Assembly (NCBI GenBank): GCA_020404105.1
Contig: JADBWH010000083.1
Span: 1-64,000, forward strand
Reading direction: 5' to 3'
DNA: 64,000 nt
From: Pseudanabaena sp. M53BS1SP1A06MG
Lineage (GTDB): Bacteria > Cyanobacteriota > Cyanobacteriia > Pseudanabaenales > Pseudanabaenaceae
Shown: positions 24,666 through 34,824 of the stretch, in pieces
Layout of the letters: every line of letters begins with the position of its first letter
Position numbering within the stretch: position 1 is the stretch's first letter
Position numbers and translations under genes: made by a program
The notes under the pieces: generated by a model
Told to the model about the DNA's origin: nothing
The model's input: only the letters and a program-made list of their open reading frames with translations
Databases searched by the model: none

Positions 24666-26249
24666 ATGCCCAAAGTTCTCGTTTCTGACCCCATCGATCA
24701 AGTTGGTATCGATATTCTTTCTCAAGTTGCCACCGTTGACGTAAAAACTACTCTCAGCCCTGAAGAATTAATCCAAGTTCTTCCTGAATATGATGCGATC
24801 ATGATTCGCTCTGGTACAAGGCTCACCCAAGATGCGATCGAAGCTGGCAAAAATCTCAAAATTATTGGTCGCGCTGGTGTTGGGGTCGATAACGTAGACG
24901 TACCCACTGCTACTCGTATGGGGATTGTGGTTGTCAATTCTCCCGAGGGCAACACGATCGCTGCGGCTGAGCATGCCCTAGCTATGATGATGTCTCTATC
25001 GCGGTTTATTCCTGCGGCTAACGCATCACTTAAGGGTGGTAAGTGGGATCGCAAGAGTTTTACTGGGGTTGAAGTTTATAAGAAAACCCTCGGTATTCTT
25101 GGTTTGGGTAAAATTGGGTCTCATGTAGCTACGGTTGCCAAATCTTTGGGGATGCGAATTCTTGCGTATGATCCATTCTTAACAACAGAACGTGCAGAAA
25201 AGCTCGGCGTAAATCTTGTAGAACTTGAAATTTTGTTACGCGAAGCTGATTACATTACGCTGCACTTGCCGAAAACTAAGGATACGGCTCATTTGATCAA
25301 TGCTGATCGTATTGCCATCATGAAGGATGGAGTCCGAATCATCAACTGTGCTAGAGGTGGAATTATTGATGAAAGTGCGATCGCTGAGGCAATTAAGAGT
25401 GGCAAGGTGGCAGGGATCGCTCTTGATGTATTTGAAAATGAACCCCTCGAAGCTGAGTCGGTACTCCGTGAACTGGGTGCAAATGTCATTTTGACTCCTC
25501 ACCTTGGTGCATCCACTGAAGAAGCCCAGACTAACGTCGCTGTGGATGTTGCTGAGCAAATTCGAGATGTATTACTAGGGCTTCCTGCGCGTTCAGCAGT
25601 CAATATTCCTGGGCTTCGTCCCGATGTTTGGCAAAAACTTAAGCCCTACCTCCAACTCGCCGAAATGTTGGGCAACTTGGTTGGTCAATTGGCAGGCGGT
25701 CGTGTGGACAATCTCAATGTCAAGCTCCAAGGTGAAATCGCTAATAGCGAAAGTCAGCCCATCGTAGTTGCGGCTCTCAAAGGTTTGCTGTCGCCTGCAT
25801 TGCGTGAGCGCGTTAACTTCGTAAATGCTAGCATCGAAGCGAAAGAACGTGGTATTCACGTTACAGAGACCCGTGATCCTTCCGTTGAAGATTACAGTGG
25901 CTCCATCCATTTGACTGCTCATGGTAGTCAAGGTCAACAGTCGGTTACAGGCGCATTGCTTGGCAAATCAGAAATTAGGATTACCAGCATTAATGAGTTT
26001 CCCATCAATGTTGCGCCTACCCACTATATGTTGCTGACTCTCCACCGCGATATGCCCGGTATCATCGGTCGTATCGGTACATTACTTGGCAACTTTAATG
26101 TCAATATTGCCAGTATGCAGGTAGGTCGTCGCATGGTTCGTGGTGAAGCGGTTATGGTTCTCAGCATTGATGATCCATTGCCTAGCGGTTTACTTGATGA
26201 AATCGTGCATATTCAAGGCGTAACCGATGCCTTTGTGGTTAAGCTATAG
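24666..26249 (+). CDS. serA: D-3-phosphoglycerate dehydrogenase
   Basis: SerA carries out the first committed step of serine synthesis, oxidising 3-phosphoglycerate to 3-phosphohydroxypyruvate with NAD. The 527-residue protein is the long form. It has an N-terminal substrate domain (VLVSDPIDQVGIDIL, IIGRAGVGVDNVD), the Rossmann motif GLGKIGSHV, the signature INCARGGIIDE and the catalytic-histidine region LTPHLGASTEEAQ. An ASB (allosteric substrate-binding) domain follows at about 320-450, and a C-terminal ACT domain (PGIIGRIGTLLGNFNVNIASMQVGR) for serine feedback. It ends at 26249 and is followed by a strong terminator at 26388. Confidence 0.97.
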   Translation: MPKVLVSDPIDQVGIDILSQVATVDVKTTLSPEELIQVLPEYDAIMIRSGTRLTQDAIEAGKNLKIIGRAGVGVDNVDVPTATRMGIVVVNSPEGNTIAAAEHALAMMMSLSRFIPAANASLKGGKWDRKSFTGVEVYKKTLGILGLGKIGSHVATVAKSLGMRILAYDPFLTTERAEKLGVNLVELEILLREADYITLHLPKTKDTAHLINADRIAIMKDGVRIINCARGGIIDESAIAEAIKSGKVAGIALDVFENEPLEAESVLRELGANVILTPHLGASTEEAQTNVAVDVAEQIRDVLLGLPARSAVNIPGLRPDVWQKLKPYLQLAEMLGNLVGQLAGGRVDNLNVKLQGEIANSESQPIVVAALKGLLSPALRERVNFVNASIEAKERGIHVTETRDPSVEDYSGSIHLTAHGSQGQQSVTGALLGKSEIRITSINEFPINVAPTHYMLLTLHRDMPGIIGRIGTLLGNFNVNIASMQVGRRMVRGEAVMVLSIDDPLPSGLLDEIVHIQGVTDAFVVKL

Positions 26250-26387
26250 CTATAAATTAATTGGTAAGCAAGAGCTTTAAGATTCTTGTTCTCATTAATC
26301 TTGTTAAAACGTCGAGCTATGTTAATCCGTATCGCTTTCTGAGTTGCCAAAAGGCTTATCTCGAAGATATAAACAAGCATACAAAAA

Positions 26388-26421
26388 TAAACAAAAGGCT
26401 CGCTAAGCGAGCCTTTTGTTT
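26388..26421. terminator. Bidirectional terminator after serA
   Basis: AAACAAAAGGCTCGC TAA GCGAGCCTTTTGTTT forms a 15-bp perfect stem. It serves serA on the plus strand and the DUF29 gene on the minus strand. The core equals the terminator at 19136. Confidence 0.9.
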
Positions 26422-26425
26422 CAGA

Positions 26426-26860
26426 TTAGACAATGGATTCTTCATGAATTAATCTTATTGCCTCTGTCAAAATTTCTTCGCGATCGCACATTTGTGCTAA
26501 CTCCTGAGACTCATAACGCCCTTCAAAAACCTCAAGAGCTGCACTAGCAATGGCAAGATTATAAGCTTCTGCTAAGGTTTCGCTAAGTTCTGATTTGCTG
26601 AGATAAGTTCCTTTAGCTTTGCGTCGCTGATTGGCACGCCGAATTTGAGTTATCGAGTTATAAATGGAGAGATCCCATGATCGTGTAGAACGCTTTTCTA
26701 CCTTTTGCTTGATGAGATGAATTAACAGAATAATACTGTAGCTAAAAATTTTGTTGATTTTGTCATCCTTACTCATCTCAGTCATTTCCTCCACCAAAAC
26801 CAGCGCTGCAGGAAGATCACCACAAACCAGTAGTTCCTTTAAGGTCAATAATTCTTCCAT
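26426..26860 (-). CDS. DUF29 family protein
   Basis: A 144-residue protein has the pattern of DUF29 proteins, abundant in cyanobacteria: ELLTLKELLVCGDLPAALVLVEEMTEMSKDDK, ILLIHLIKQKVEKRSTRSWDLSI, a basic segment and then a helical C-terminus (AIASAALEVFEGRYES). It is cytoplasmic, all-helical and of unknown function. The gene is convergent with serA and divergent from prmC; its start lies 30 bp from the prmC start, so their promoters overlap. Confidence 0.75.
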   Translation of the reverse strand: MEELLTLKELLVCGDLPAALVLVEEMTEMSKDDKINKIFSYSIILLIHLIKQKVEKRSTRSWDLSIYNSITQIRRANQRRKAKGTYLSKSELSETLAEAYNLAIASAALEVFEGRYESQELAQMCDREEILTEAIRLIHEESIV

Positions 26861-26890
26861 AAATATTTAGCTTTATCTGATTAACAATTA

Positions 26891-27778
26891 ATGTCGATTA
26901 TAGATTTTTACGAATGGTATGATCTCTGTCTAAGTGCTGCCCAGAAAAGCAATGTGCCGAGCTTTGAACTTGACTGGCTGATATTGCGACTCACGCATCT
27001 CGATAAATTAGATCTGAGATTGCGATCGCCAAATATCACGCAGAAAGTTACGCCTGAATTATTAACTAAGCTCGATCAACTCTGGCAAAAGAGATTATGC
27101 GATCGCCTACCTGTGCAATATTTAGCAGGTTCAGTCACATGGCGCGATCTCGATTTACAAGTTACCCCCGCCGTTTTAATCCCCCGTCCCGAAACGGAAT
27201 TAATCATTGATATTGTTGCTGAACATTGCCAAGATATGATTTATCAAAAAGGAGTTTGGATAGATCTAGGCACAGGTAGCGGTGCGATCGCGATCGCCTT
27301 AGCTCAATATTTTCCCGACGCTCAAATTTATGCCGTTGATGTTAGTGAATCCGCTTTAGAAATTGCCAAAATTAATGCCAATATAAACAACCAGATAAAT
27401 AAACAGAAAATTCAATTTCATCATGGCATTTGGTTTGAACCTTTGGCAAAATTAAATCTACAAAACCAATTAGTAGGAGTTGTGTCTAACCCCCCTTATA
27501 TTCCTAGCGATGAAGTTTTAAATTTACAGCCAGAAGTAGCTAAACATGAGCCACACTCAGCACTAGATGGCGGCATAGATGGACTTGATGACATTCGGGA
27601 ATTAGTCAACGTTGCGCCAGCATTTTTAATTTCTGGTGGATTTTGGATTGTTGAAATGATGGCAGGTCAAGCGGAAATTGTGCGATCGCTTTTACGAGCA
27701 AATGGCAAATATAAAAATATTCAAATTCATCTAGATTACTCAGGTATTGAAAGATTTGTATCGGCTCAGATAAATTAG
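26891..27778 (+). CDS. prmC: Release factor glutamine methyltransferase
   Basis: PrmC (HemK) methylates the glutamine of the GGQ motif in peptide release factors, using S-adenosylmethionine. The 295-residue product has the helical N-terminal domain, RLPVQYLAGSVTWRDLDLQVTPAVLIPRPETELI, the SAM motif WIDLGTGSGAIAIALAQ, and the catalytic VSNPPYIPSDEV (NPPY) followed by EPHSALDGGIDGLDDIRELV. All are hallmarks of the family. The 3' end overlaps the stop codon of the convergent Tic20-like gene by 4 bp. Confidence 0.95.
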   Translation: MSIIDFYEWYDLCLSAAQKSNVPSFELDWLILRLTHLDKLDLRLRSPNITQKVTPELLTKLDQLWQKRLCDRLPVQYLAGSVTWRDLDLQVTPAVLIPRPETELIIDIVAEHCQDMIYQKGVWIDLGTGSGAIAIALAQYFPDAQIYAVDVSESALEIAKINANINNQINKQKIQFHHGIWFEPLAKLNLQNQLVGVVSNPPYIPSDEVLNLQPEVAKHEPHSALDGGIDGLDDIRELVNVAPAFLISGGFWIVEMMAGQAEIVRSLLRANGKYKNIQIHLDYSGIERFVSAQIN

Positions 27779-28278
27779 CGTATTTGCGAATAGCCCACAT
27801 CAGAAATCACAGGAATCTTATCAGCATATTTGCCACGAATACATTGAAAAATGCCATATACAGATGCTGCTGTTATCCCTAAGAAAGTAACACTAGCGAT
27901 TATCTGAAGTATGAATGGGAAGAAGGCTAGGTTACCTAGAATCATAGATAAAATTTCAGTTAAAGCCCCCATTAAGGCAACAATAATATCTAGCAATAAT
28001 GCTTGCATCGCATTGAAGCGAATGAAATGATTCACCTTATAACTTCTAACTACAAAAATGAATACACAAAACCAAGCGACAAAACGAATTGATATAAAAT
28101 CAATAATTGAAATTGATAAAATTTTATTTACATAAAGGATTGGCAAAAAAACAGTCATTAATGGTGTAAATTGCAGGAACAAAAATGCTCCGAATACTAC
28201 AACTGCGGCTAACGGTAATATATAAGGTAAACTGGCATAAAGCCTGTCTAAATAATCGACTGAACTACGGCGTACCAT
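27775..28278 (-). CDS. Tic20-family membrane protein (copy 2)
   Basis: A 167-residue membrane protein with four predicted helices. The motif VNHFIRFNAMQALLLDIIV is the Tic20 signature; Tic20 is a chloroplast inner-envelope translocon component of cyanobacterial origin. The neighbouring upstream gene (28281-28838) encodes a close paralogue, with only 2 bp between stop and start, so the pair is a tandem duplication read as one unit. The function of bacterial Tic20-like proteins is uncertain. Confidence 0.85.
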   Translation of the reverse strand: MVRRSSVDYLDRLYASLPYILPLAAVVVFGAFLFLQFTPLMTVFLPILYVNKILSISIIDFISIRFVAWFCVFIFVVRSYKVNHFIRFNAMQALLLDIIVALMGALTEILSMILGNLAFFPFILQIIASVTFLGITAASVYGIFQCIRGKYADKIPVISDVGYSQIR

Positions 28279-28280
28279 TG

Positions 28281-28838
28281 TTATACCTCACATTGGAATG
28301 CTGCAGCTTGCGAAAGTGTAGGAATATCCGAATATTCACCTTTAATGCTTTGATAAACTGCATATCCAGTTAATAGGATCACACCAATAAACATCGTATT
28401 TGCAAAAATTGCACTAATCACTGATGGCAAAGCATCATTAGATAGCTGTTCAAGGAATTGGAAAAGAATTTGACCAATAAATAAGATAATTTGCATCAAT
28501 AAGGCTTGCATGGTGTTAAAGCGAATAAATCGAGGAATACGGGCATCTCTGACCACCAAAAAATATAAGCCCATAAACAAGAAAAACTCGCCTGTTAATC
28601 CCAGAAAAGGTACTAGTGGGAATGACAGCACATTGCTATAGAGCCAAATGAAAGGAATAAAGGGAAGGATAAGCAAGGGAAACTGTTGAAATAAAATAGC
28701 TCCATAGATCACCCCAGCCGACATAGGCAAGAGATAGGGCAAGCAACTATAAAAGCGATGTAAGGGAGTTGCAGCTTGCTGCCAATTCATAAAGATTTCC
28801 TTTGAGTTCAGGGCGTTTATTGGCATTATAGCGATCAC
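28281..28838 (-). CDS. Tic20-family membrane protein (copy 1)
   Basis: A 185-residue protein with four helices and the same Tic20 signature, IPRFIRFNTMQALLMQIILF, preceded by LHRFYSCLPYLLPMSAGVIYGAILF. It is the first gene of the two-gene unit with 27775-28278. The frame opens with MIAIMPINALNSKEIFMNWQQ. The methionine at MNWQQAATPL, preceded by GGAAAT and matching the start of related proteins, is an equally likely start (28790). Confidence 0.85.
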   Translation of the reverse strand: MIAIMPINALNSKEIFMNWQQAATPLHRFYSCLPYLLPMSAGVIYGAILFQQFPLLILPFIPFIWLYSNVLSFPLVPFLGLTGEFFLFMGLYFLVVRDARIPRFIRFNTMQALLMQIILFIGQILFQFLEQLSNDALPSVISAIFANTMFIGVILLTGYAVYQSIKGEYSDIPTLSQAAAFQCEV

Positions 28839-29122
28839 AGCCTCACAATTGAGAGACTACAACATATAAGATATTTAAGAAATGTTTACATTTTGCTGTC
28901 ACCAAGTTTAAGAAATGTAATGAAATGTAAACAAATCAATTTCAAATTATTGCATTTATTAGCCACAATCAACTACGGCAATGCTTCTCTGGTATTAAAT
29001 AATGAATAGGTATAAATCTTTAATTGCAAATTGTTGCTTCTTGTAACAGTTTGAGCAACACATAACCAAACGCAATTTATATAAAATTCCAAAAAATCAG
29101 GACAGTAATTTAAGGAGACTGC

Positions 29123-32100
29123 ATGTTCACTTCTGTGCCACCGATCGCAACAATATCTAGTAGACGTATCATTCCCGAAAATCTACAGGGTCGGGTCTTA
29201 ATGAAGTTGGTCTATGTAGTGCTTGAGCCACAATACCAGAGCGCTATGTCGGCGGCTGTAAAGTCCATTAACAAGAACAACTCTAACCTAGCGATCGAGG
29301 TAAATGGTTATTTAATTGAGGAACTTCGTAGTCCAGAAAATTACGAGGTTTTTAAAGAAGATATCGCCAAGGCAGATATTTTTATAGCGTCTTTGATTTT
29401 TATTGATGATCTTGCTACGAAAATTGCTCAAGCAGTTGCGCCCCATCGCGATCGCCTATCCGCTTGCGTCGTATTTCCATCGATGCCAGAGGTAATGCGT
29501 CTCAATAAAATGGGGAGCTTTAGTATGGAAAACCTAGGGCAATCTAAGAGTGCGATCGCTCAGTTTATGCGGAAGCGTAAGGAGAAATCTGGTAGTTCGT
29601 TCCAAGACAGTATGCTCAAAGTAGTGCAAACGCTGCCGAAGATTCTCAAATATATGCCCATGGATCGAGCGCAGGATGCTCGTAATTTCATGCTCAGCTT
29701 CCAATATTGGCTAGGTGGATCTACAGAAAATATTGAAAACTTCCTGCTAATGTTGGCGCAAAATTATCTGCCAACGGTTAAAGAGAAGGCTAAGGAAAAC
29801 GGCTCTGGTCTTTTGCAAATCAAAGATCCCGTTACCTATCTAGACATGGGTCTATGGCATCCCCTCGCGCCGAAAATGTTTGAATCCACAGCCGAATATT
29901 TAGCATGGTTTAACACCCGTATCGATATTCCCGATGACATGAAGGATCCCCTTGCCCCTTGTGTGGGTCTGTTGATGGCACGGACGCACCTCGTTACGGG
30001 AGATGATGCTCATTATGTGGCGATGGTGCAGGAATTGGAATCACTTGGGGCGCGTGTAATTTCTGTATTCAATGGGGGCTTGGATTTCTCGAAGGCAGTT
30101 GAAGAATATTTCTATGATCCGAAGCAAAAGGATCGGGCGATCGTTGATAGTGTCGTCTCGCTCACAGGTTTTGCGCTGGTTGGTGGTCCCGCTAAGCAAG
30201 ATCATCCCAAGGCGATCGAAGCACTCGAAAAGCTGAATCGCCCCTACATGGTTGCCCTGCCCCTAGTCTTCCAAACTACGGAAGAATGGCAAGATAGCGA
30301 TCTTGGTTTGCATCCTGTCCAAGTTGCATTACAAGTTGCTTTACCAGAACTCGATGGTGGACTTGATCCGATTGTGTTATCGGGTCGCGATAGTGCGACA
30401 GGAAGATCCCATGCTTTAAGCGATCGCGTCGAAACTATTGCCAATCGTGCGATTAAATGGGCAAATTTGCGCCGCAAACCTCGCCACGAGAAGAAGCTGG
30501 CGATTACAATTTTCAGTTTTCCACCTGACAAGGGCAATATTGGCACGGCGGCTTATTTGGACGTATTCTCCTCCATTCACAAAGTCGCCGAAGCCTTGCG
30601 CGATAATGGCTACGATATCACCGATCTGCCCAAGACTTCCCATGACATGATGACAGAAATCTTGCATGATCCCGAAGCAATGGTCGGTAGTCCCGAATTG
30701 AACATCGCTTACAAAATGTCCGTCAGCGAATACGAAGCCAACACTCCCTATGTTGAAGACATTATCGAGCAATGGGGTGCTGCCCCCGGACATCTCAACT
30801 CCGATGGACAGAACTTGCTCATTTACGGCAAGCAATACGGCAACCTCTTCGTAGGCGTACAACCCACCTTTGGTTATGAAGGTGATCCCATGCGATTGCT
30901 CTTTAGCAAATCTGCTTCACCCCATCATGGCTTCGTAGCCTACTACACCTACCTCAATCACATTTGGGGAGCCGATGCCGTCCTCCATTTCGGAACTCAC
31001 GGCTCGATGGAATTCATGCCGGGTAAACAAGTGGGAATGTCGGGCGACTGTTACCCAGACAGCTTGATCGGCGCATTGCCCAATATCTATTACTACGCTG
31101 TCAACAATCCATCGGAAGGCACGATCGCTAAGCGGCGCGGCTATGCCACGATCATCAGCTACATCACTCCTGCGCCCGAAAATGCAGGCTTGAGCCGCAA
31201 CTTGCAAGAACTGAGCGAATTGATTGCTTCCTATAAAGACTTGCGTCTCGGTGGTCGTGGTGTCCAAATCACTAATACGATCATGGACAAGGTGCGCCTA
31301 GTCAATCTCGATAAGGATGTGGAACTTCCTGAACAAGATGCTAAGGATATGTCCCTTGAGGAACGCGATAACGTCATCGGTCAGGTTTACAACAAGCTGA
31401 TGGAAATTGAATCTCGCGTTCTCCCTTGCGGTCTGCACGTTGTGGGTGAACCTCCTAAAGTGGAAGATGTCACCGATGTGTTGACCAGCATTGCTAGTTT
31501 TGATCGCCCCGAAGATAACATGAAGTCTCTTTTAAGAATCATGTGTGACAGTATCGGACGCGATATCGAACAGCTTTACAAATCCAGCGACAAGGGTATT
31601 TACGCTGATGTGGAACTCCTAGCAAACATTCGGGCGATCGCCAATAAAGCTGTAGGCGCATTGGTCAAAGCAAAAGCTGATGACGATGGCAGAGTTTCCA
31701 AGCTCTCCGTTCTCAACTTCTTTAGAATGGGCAAAACCGAACCTTGGATTGAAGTTTTTCAAGATAATGGCTATCCCAATGTCAACAAAGATGACATCAA
31801 GCCTCTCTTTGAATTTCTAGAATTCTGCCTCAAACAAATCGTTGCCGATAACGAACTCGGCGGCTTGATCAAGGCTCTTGAAGGTGATTACATTCTGCCT
31901 AGTCCTGGTGGCGATCCAATTCGCAATCCCCTTGTGCTACCCACTGGCAAGAATATGCACGCCCTCGATCCTAACTCGATTCCCACGAGTGCCGCAGTGC
32001 AAGCTGCAAAAACTGTGGTCGATCGCCTCTTAGAGCGTCAGCGCCAAGACAACAATGGAGTCTATCCCGAAACGATCGCTGTCGTCCTCTGGGGAACCGA

Positions 32101-33127
32101 CAACATCAAGACCTATGGCGAATCACTCGCTCAAGTTCTTTGCATGATTGGCGTGAAACCCATGCCTGATGCCCTCGGTCGCATCAACCGATTGGAATTG
32201 ATTCCCCTCGAAGAATTGGGTCGTCCTCGCGTGGATGTGGTGGTTAACTGCTCAGGTGTATTCCGCGATTTATTCGTGAATCAAATGGACTTGATCGATC
32301 GCGCCGTGCGTATGGCAGCCGAAGCTGATGAGCCTTTGGAGATGAACTTTGTCCGCAAACATGCGATCGCCCAAGCCGAAGAATTTGGCTTAACCATCAA
32401 TCAAGCTGCTACTCGCGTCTTCAGTAACTCATCGGGTTCCTATTCCTCCAACGTTAACCTCGCTGTAGAAAACAGTACATGGGAAAACGAAGAAGAATTG
32501 CAACAGATGTATCTATCCCGCAAGTCCTTCGCCTTTGGTGGCAATGTCAGCAACACCCAACAGCGTCAGCTTTACGAAGCCTCACTGAAGACCGTTGACA
32601 TGACCTTCCAAAACTTGGACTCTTCCGAAATCAGTCTTACCGATGTCTCCCACTACTTCGACTCTGACCCCACCAAGCTCGTTGGCAGTCTTCGTAAAGA
32701 TGGCAAAAAACCTGCCTCCTTCATCGCGGATACCACCACCGCTAATGCACAAGTTCGCACTCTAACCGAGACAGTTCGCCTCGATACCCGCACCAAGATT
32801 CTCAATCCAAAATGGTATGAGGGAATGCTCAAGAGTGGTTACGAAGGTGTGCGCGAAATATCGAAGCGTCTGGTGAACACGATGGGCTGGTCAGCAACGG
32901 CTGGAGCTGTGGATAACTGGGTTTACGAAGATGTCAATGATGTCTATGTGAATGATAAAGAGATGTGCGATCGCCTCAAAAATCTCAACCCCAACTCGTT
33001 CCGTAAGATTGTCGGTACTCTTCTAGAAGTCAATGGTCGCGGCTATTGGGAAACCAGTGAAGAGAATCTGGATAGATTGCGTGAGCTATATCAAGAACTC
33101 GAAGACCGCATTGAAGGTGTCGAATAG
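29123..33127 (+). CDS. chlH: Magnesium chelatase subunit H
   Basis: ChlH binds protoporphyrin IX and is the catalytic subunit of magnesium chelatase, which with ChlI and ChlD inserts Mg2+ at the branch point to chlorophyll. The 1334-residue protein is full length for cyanobacteria. It has the DUF3479 N-terminal domain ([21 protein letters not shown]) and the long CobN/Mg-chelatase domain with [53 protein letters not shown] and [31 protein letters not shown]. The glutamates and histidines of [10 protein letters not shown] are implicated in catalysis. AGGAG 8 bp before ATG 29123 supports the start. It stands alone, with a 284-bp leader holding nothing recognisable. Confidence 0.98.
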   Translation: MFTSVPPIATISSRRIIPENLQGRVLMKLVYVVLEPQYQSAMSAAVKSINKNNSNLAIEVNGYLIEELRSPENYEVFKEDIAKADIFIASLIFIDDLATKIAQAVAPHRDRLSACVVFPSMPEVMRLNKMGSFSMENLGQSKSAIAQFMRKRKEKSGSSFQDSMLKVVQTLPKILKYMPMDRAQDARNFMLSFQYWLGGSTENIENFLLMLAQNYLPTVKEKAKENGSGLLQIKDPVTYLDMGLWHPLAPKMFESTAEYLAWFNTRIDIPDDMKDPLAPCVGLLMARTHLVTGDDAHYVAMVQELESLGARVISVFNGGLDFSKAVEEYFYDPKQKDRAIVDSVVSLTGFALVGGPAKQDHPKAIEALEKLNRPYMVALPLVFQTTEEWQDSDLGLHPVQVALQVALPELDGGLDPIVLSGRDSATGRSHALSDRVETIANRAIKWANLRRKPRHEKKLAITIFSFPPDKGNIGTAAYLDVFSSIHKVAEALRDNGYDITDLPKTSHDMMTEILHDPEAMVGSPELNIAYKMSVSEYEANTPYVEDIIEQWGAAPGHLNSDGQNLLIYGKQYGNLFVGVQPTFGYEGDPMRLLFSKSASPHHGFVAYYTYLNHIWGADAVLHFGTHGSMEFMPGKQVGMSGDCYPDSLIGALPNIYYYAVNNPSEGTIAKRRGYATIISYITPAPENAGLSRNLQELSELIASYKDLRLGGRGVQITNTIMDKVRLVNLDKDVELPEQDAKDMSLEERDNVIGQVYNKLMEIESRVLPCGLHVVGEPPKVEDVTDVLTSIASFDRPEDNMKSLLRIMCDSIGRDIEQLYKSSDKGIYADVELLANIRAIANKAVGALVKAKADDDGRVSKLSVLNFFRMGKTEPWIEVFQDNGYPNVNKDDIKPLFEFLEFCLKQIVADNELGGLIKALEGDYILPSPGGDPIRNPLVLPTGKNMHALDPNSIPTSAAVQAAKTVVDRLLERQRQDNNGVYPETIAVVLWGTDNIKTYGESLAQVLCMIGVKPMPDALGRINRLELIPLEELGRPRVDVVVNCSGVFRDLFVNQMDLIDRAVRMAAEADEPLEMNFVRKHAIAQAEEFGLTINQAATRVFSNSSGSYSSNVNLAVENSTWENEEELQQMYLSRKSFAFGGNVSNTQQRQLYEASLKTVDMTFQNLDSSEISLTDVSHYFDSDPTKLVGSLRKDGKKPASFIADTTTANAQVRTLTETVRLDTRTKILNPKWYEGMLKSGYEGVREISKRLVNTMGWSATAGAVDNWVYEDVNDVYVNDKEMCDRLKNLNPNSFRKIVGTLLEVNGRGYWETSEENLDRLRELYQELEDRIEGVE

Positions 33128-33152
33128 TTTTTGATTTCGTAAAATACAATAA

Positions 33153-33191
33153 TCAGGTGGGGCAACTTATTTGCTTCACCTGTTAGTTTTT
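33153..33191 (+). terminator. Imperfect stem-loop after chlH
   Basis: CAGGTGGGGCAA, the loop CTTAT and TTGCTTCACCTG form a stem with a two-base internal mismatch, followed by TTAGTTTTT. It marks the left border of the defence island. Confidence 0.6.
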
Positions 33192-33213
33192 AAGATTTAG
33201 TTAGTGCAAGATT

Positions 33214-34824
33214 ATGTTACAAGCTGTCAGAATTGAAGGTCTACGCTCTCTTACTGATACAGGTTTTATTGATATTAAACCTTTAACTATTCTTGTCGGA
33301 GAAAATAGTTCAGGCAAGAGTACTTTTTTGCGATTTTTTCCTCTTCTTAGACAGAGTCTAGAAGCAAACACATCTGGTCCCATTCTTTGGAGTGGGTTTG
33401 TTGATTTTGGGACATATCAAGAAGCACGTCATAATTACAATGATTCTAGTAGTGGCATAAACTTTCATTTTAAATTTCGTCTAGAAAAATTAAAAGATTC
33501 AGAAGACGAGATAACAGATATTTTTTCCCAAAGAGAATCTTTTTTCCATCGCTCTATCCTTAGGGAAAATAGTATTGATATTAATTTAATGCTAGGACTA
33601 TCTGAAAGTATTAAAGAAACTACTAGAATTAGCAAAATCGAATATAAAATTAATGACTCAAAGATAACAATAGAAATCGCTGAGAATCTTCAAATATCCA
33701 AATTTGAAGTAAACTCACTTAATATTCTAGATTTTGGGATAAATTTTATTGCTACAAGCATTAGTAGCCGATCAATGATTCCAACAATTGTAGAATTTAA
33801 AGATAAAAAAGATGATATAGATTTAGAATATCGAAATTTATTTTTTAGAAAATTCGCAAGTGACATTTTCAAGAGGCTTCAAGGAAAAATAAAAATATTA
33901 TCTAAAATCCGATCTGATGAAAAAGTAAATAGCTTTGCAGCTTATTTTTGTCAGGGTATTGGTAGTTCCATTGATATTCTCAATATATTAAAGCGCTTTC
34001 CCATAAGCAAAAGCTGGCAAAACAAGACAGCAATGTGGGAAATAGATAATCAAGAATTTCAAGAAATTAGAGACTTGATTATAGCGATAAATATACCGTA
34101 TTTACTCGAAGATTCTGATAGATATATCTCTAATTTAGCAAAATATATAAGTTATGTTGGTCCTGCTAGAGTCACTGCGGAACAGAGATCTCAAAGAGTC
34201 AATGAATTTTCTGTAAGTGAGATAGATCCCCAAGGTCGAAATTTATCATTGTTTCTAAGAAATTTAGACGAACCTAAAAAGCAAGATTTTGATGATTGGA
34301 CATCTAATTATTTTGGATTTAAAACGGTTATTCGTACTAATTTAGGACATATTACTCTTAATATATTTTTTAAAGATAGCCAACAAGAAGTTAATATTGC
34401 GGATATTGGTTTTGGATTTTCCCAAATGTTGCCAATTATCACACAGCTTTGGTTGTTAAGTCAGAAAAACAAAAACTTACAAAACACCAATAATTTACCA
34501 ATTATATTTGCAATTGAGCAGCCTGAATTACATTTACATCCACGAATGCAGAAAGTTTTAACTGATGTTCTTGTATCAACAGTTCAAGCCGCTAAAGATA
34601 ACAATATAGATTTAAGACTATTAATAGAGACACATAGTCAAGTTTTAGTCAATCAAGTAGGAAATTTAATTTACAAACATAGGTTAAATTCTGAGGATGT
34701 CAACATTGTTGTATTTGAAAAATTTCCTGAAGAAAATAGCTCAAGGGTTAAACGAGCTTTTTATAATTCAGAAGGATATCTCGAAGATTGGCCCATAGGT
34801 TTTTTTGATCCAGGAGTGAAGTAA
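33214..34824 (+). CDS. AAA/ABC-type ATPase with DUF3696-like C-terminus (pair 1, ATPase)
   Basis: The 536-residue protein has Walker A GENSSGKST (29-37), a long AT-coded helical insertion, a signature-like GFGFSQMLPI and Walker B IIFAIEQPELHLHPRMQ. The D-loop/H-loop region is LIETHSQVLVNQVG. The end, with AFYNSEGYLEDWPIGFFDPG, matches the C-terminal DUF3696 motif (WPxGFFD) of OLD/RecF-like ATPases found in defence islands. Its stop codon is immediately followed by the ATG of a partner gene, so they are translated together. The gene is very AT-rich and has no HIP1 site, unlike chlH, which suggests horizontal arrival. It would act as the sensor or switch in a two-part antiphage system; this role is an inference. 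Confidence 0.85.
   Translation: MLQAVRIEGLRSLTDTGFIDIKPLTILVGENSSGKSTFLRFFPLLRQSLEANTSGPILWSGFVDFGTYQEARHNYNDSSSGINFHFKFRLEKLKDSEDEITDIFSQRESFFHRSILRENSIDINLMLGLSESIKETTRISKIEYKINDSKITIEIAENLQISKFEVNSLNILDFGINFIATSISSRSMIPTIVEFKDKKDDIDLEYRNLFFRKFASDIFKRLQGKIKILSKIRSDEKVNSFAAYFCQGIGSSIDILNILKRFPISKSWQNKTAMWEIDNQEFQEIRDLIIAINIPYLLEDSDRYISNLAKYISYVGPARVTAEQRSQRVNEFSVSEIDPQGRNLSLFLRNLDEPKKQDFDDWTSNYFGFKTVIRTNLGHITLNIFFKDSQQEVNIADIGFGFSQMLPIITQLWLLSQKNKNLQNTNNLPIIFAIEQPELHLHPRMQKVLTDVLVSTVQAAKDNNIDLRLLIETHSQVLVNQVGNLIYKHRLNSEDVNIVVFEKFPEENSSRVKRAFYNSEGYLEDWPIGFFDPGVK

Noticed and set aside
28839-29122. Small gene or riboswitch in the chlH leader
   Set aside because: It is AT-rich with no long frame and no clear conserved secondary structure. 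Only a leader can be stated.
30416-31267. Antisense frames within chlH
   Set aside because: The ChlH motifs are on the plus strand throughout. The antisense peptides match nothing.
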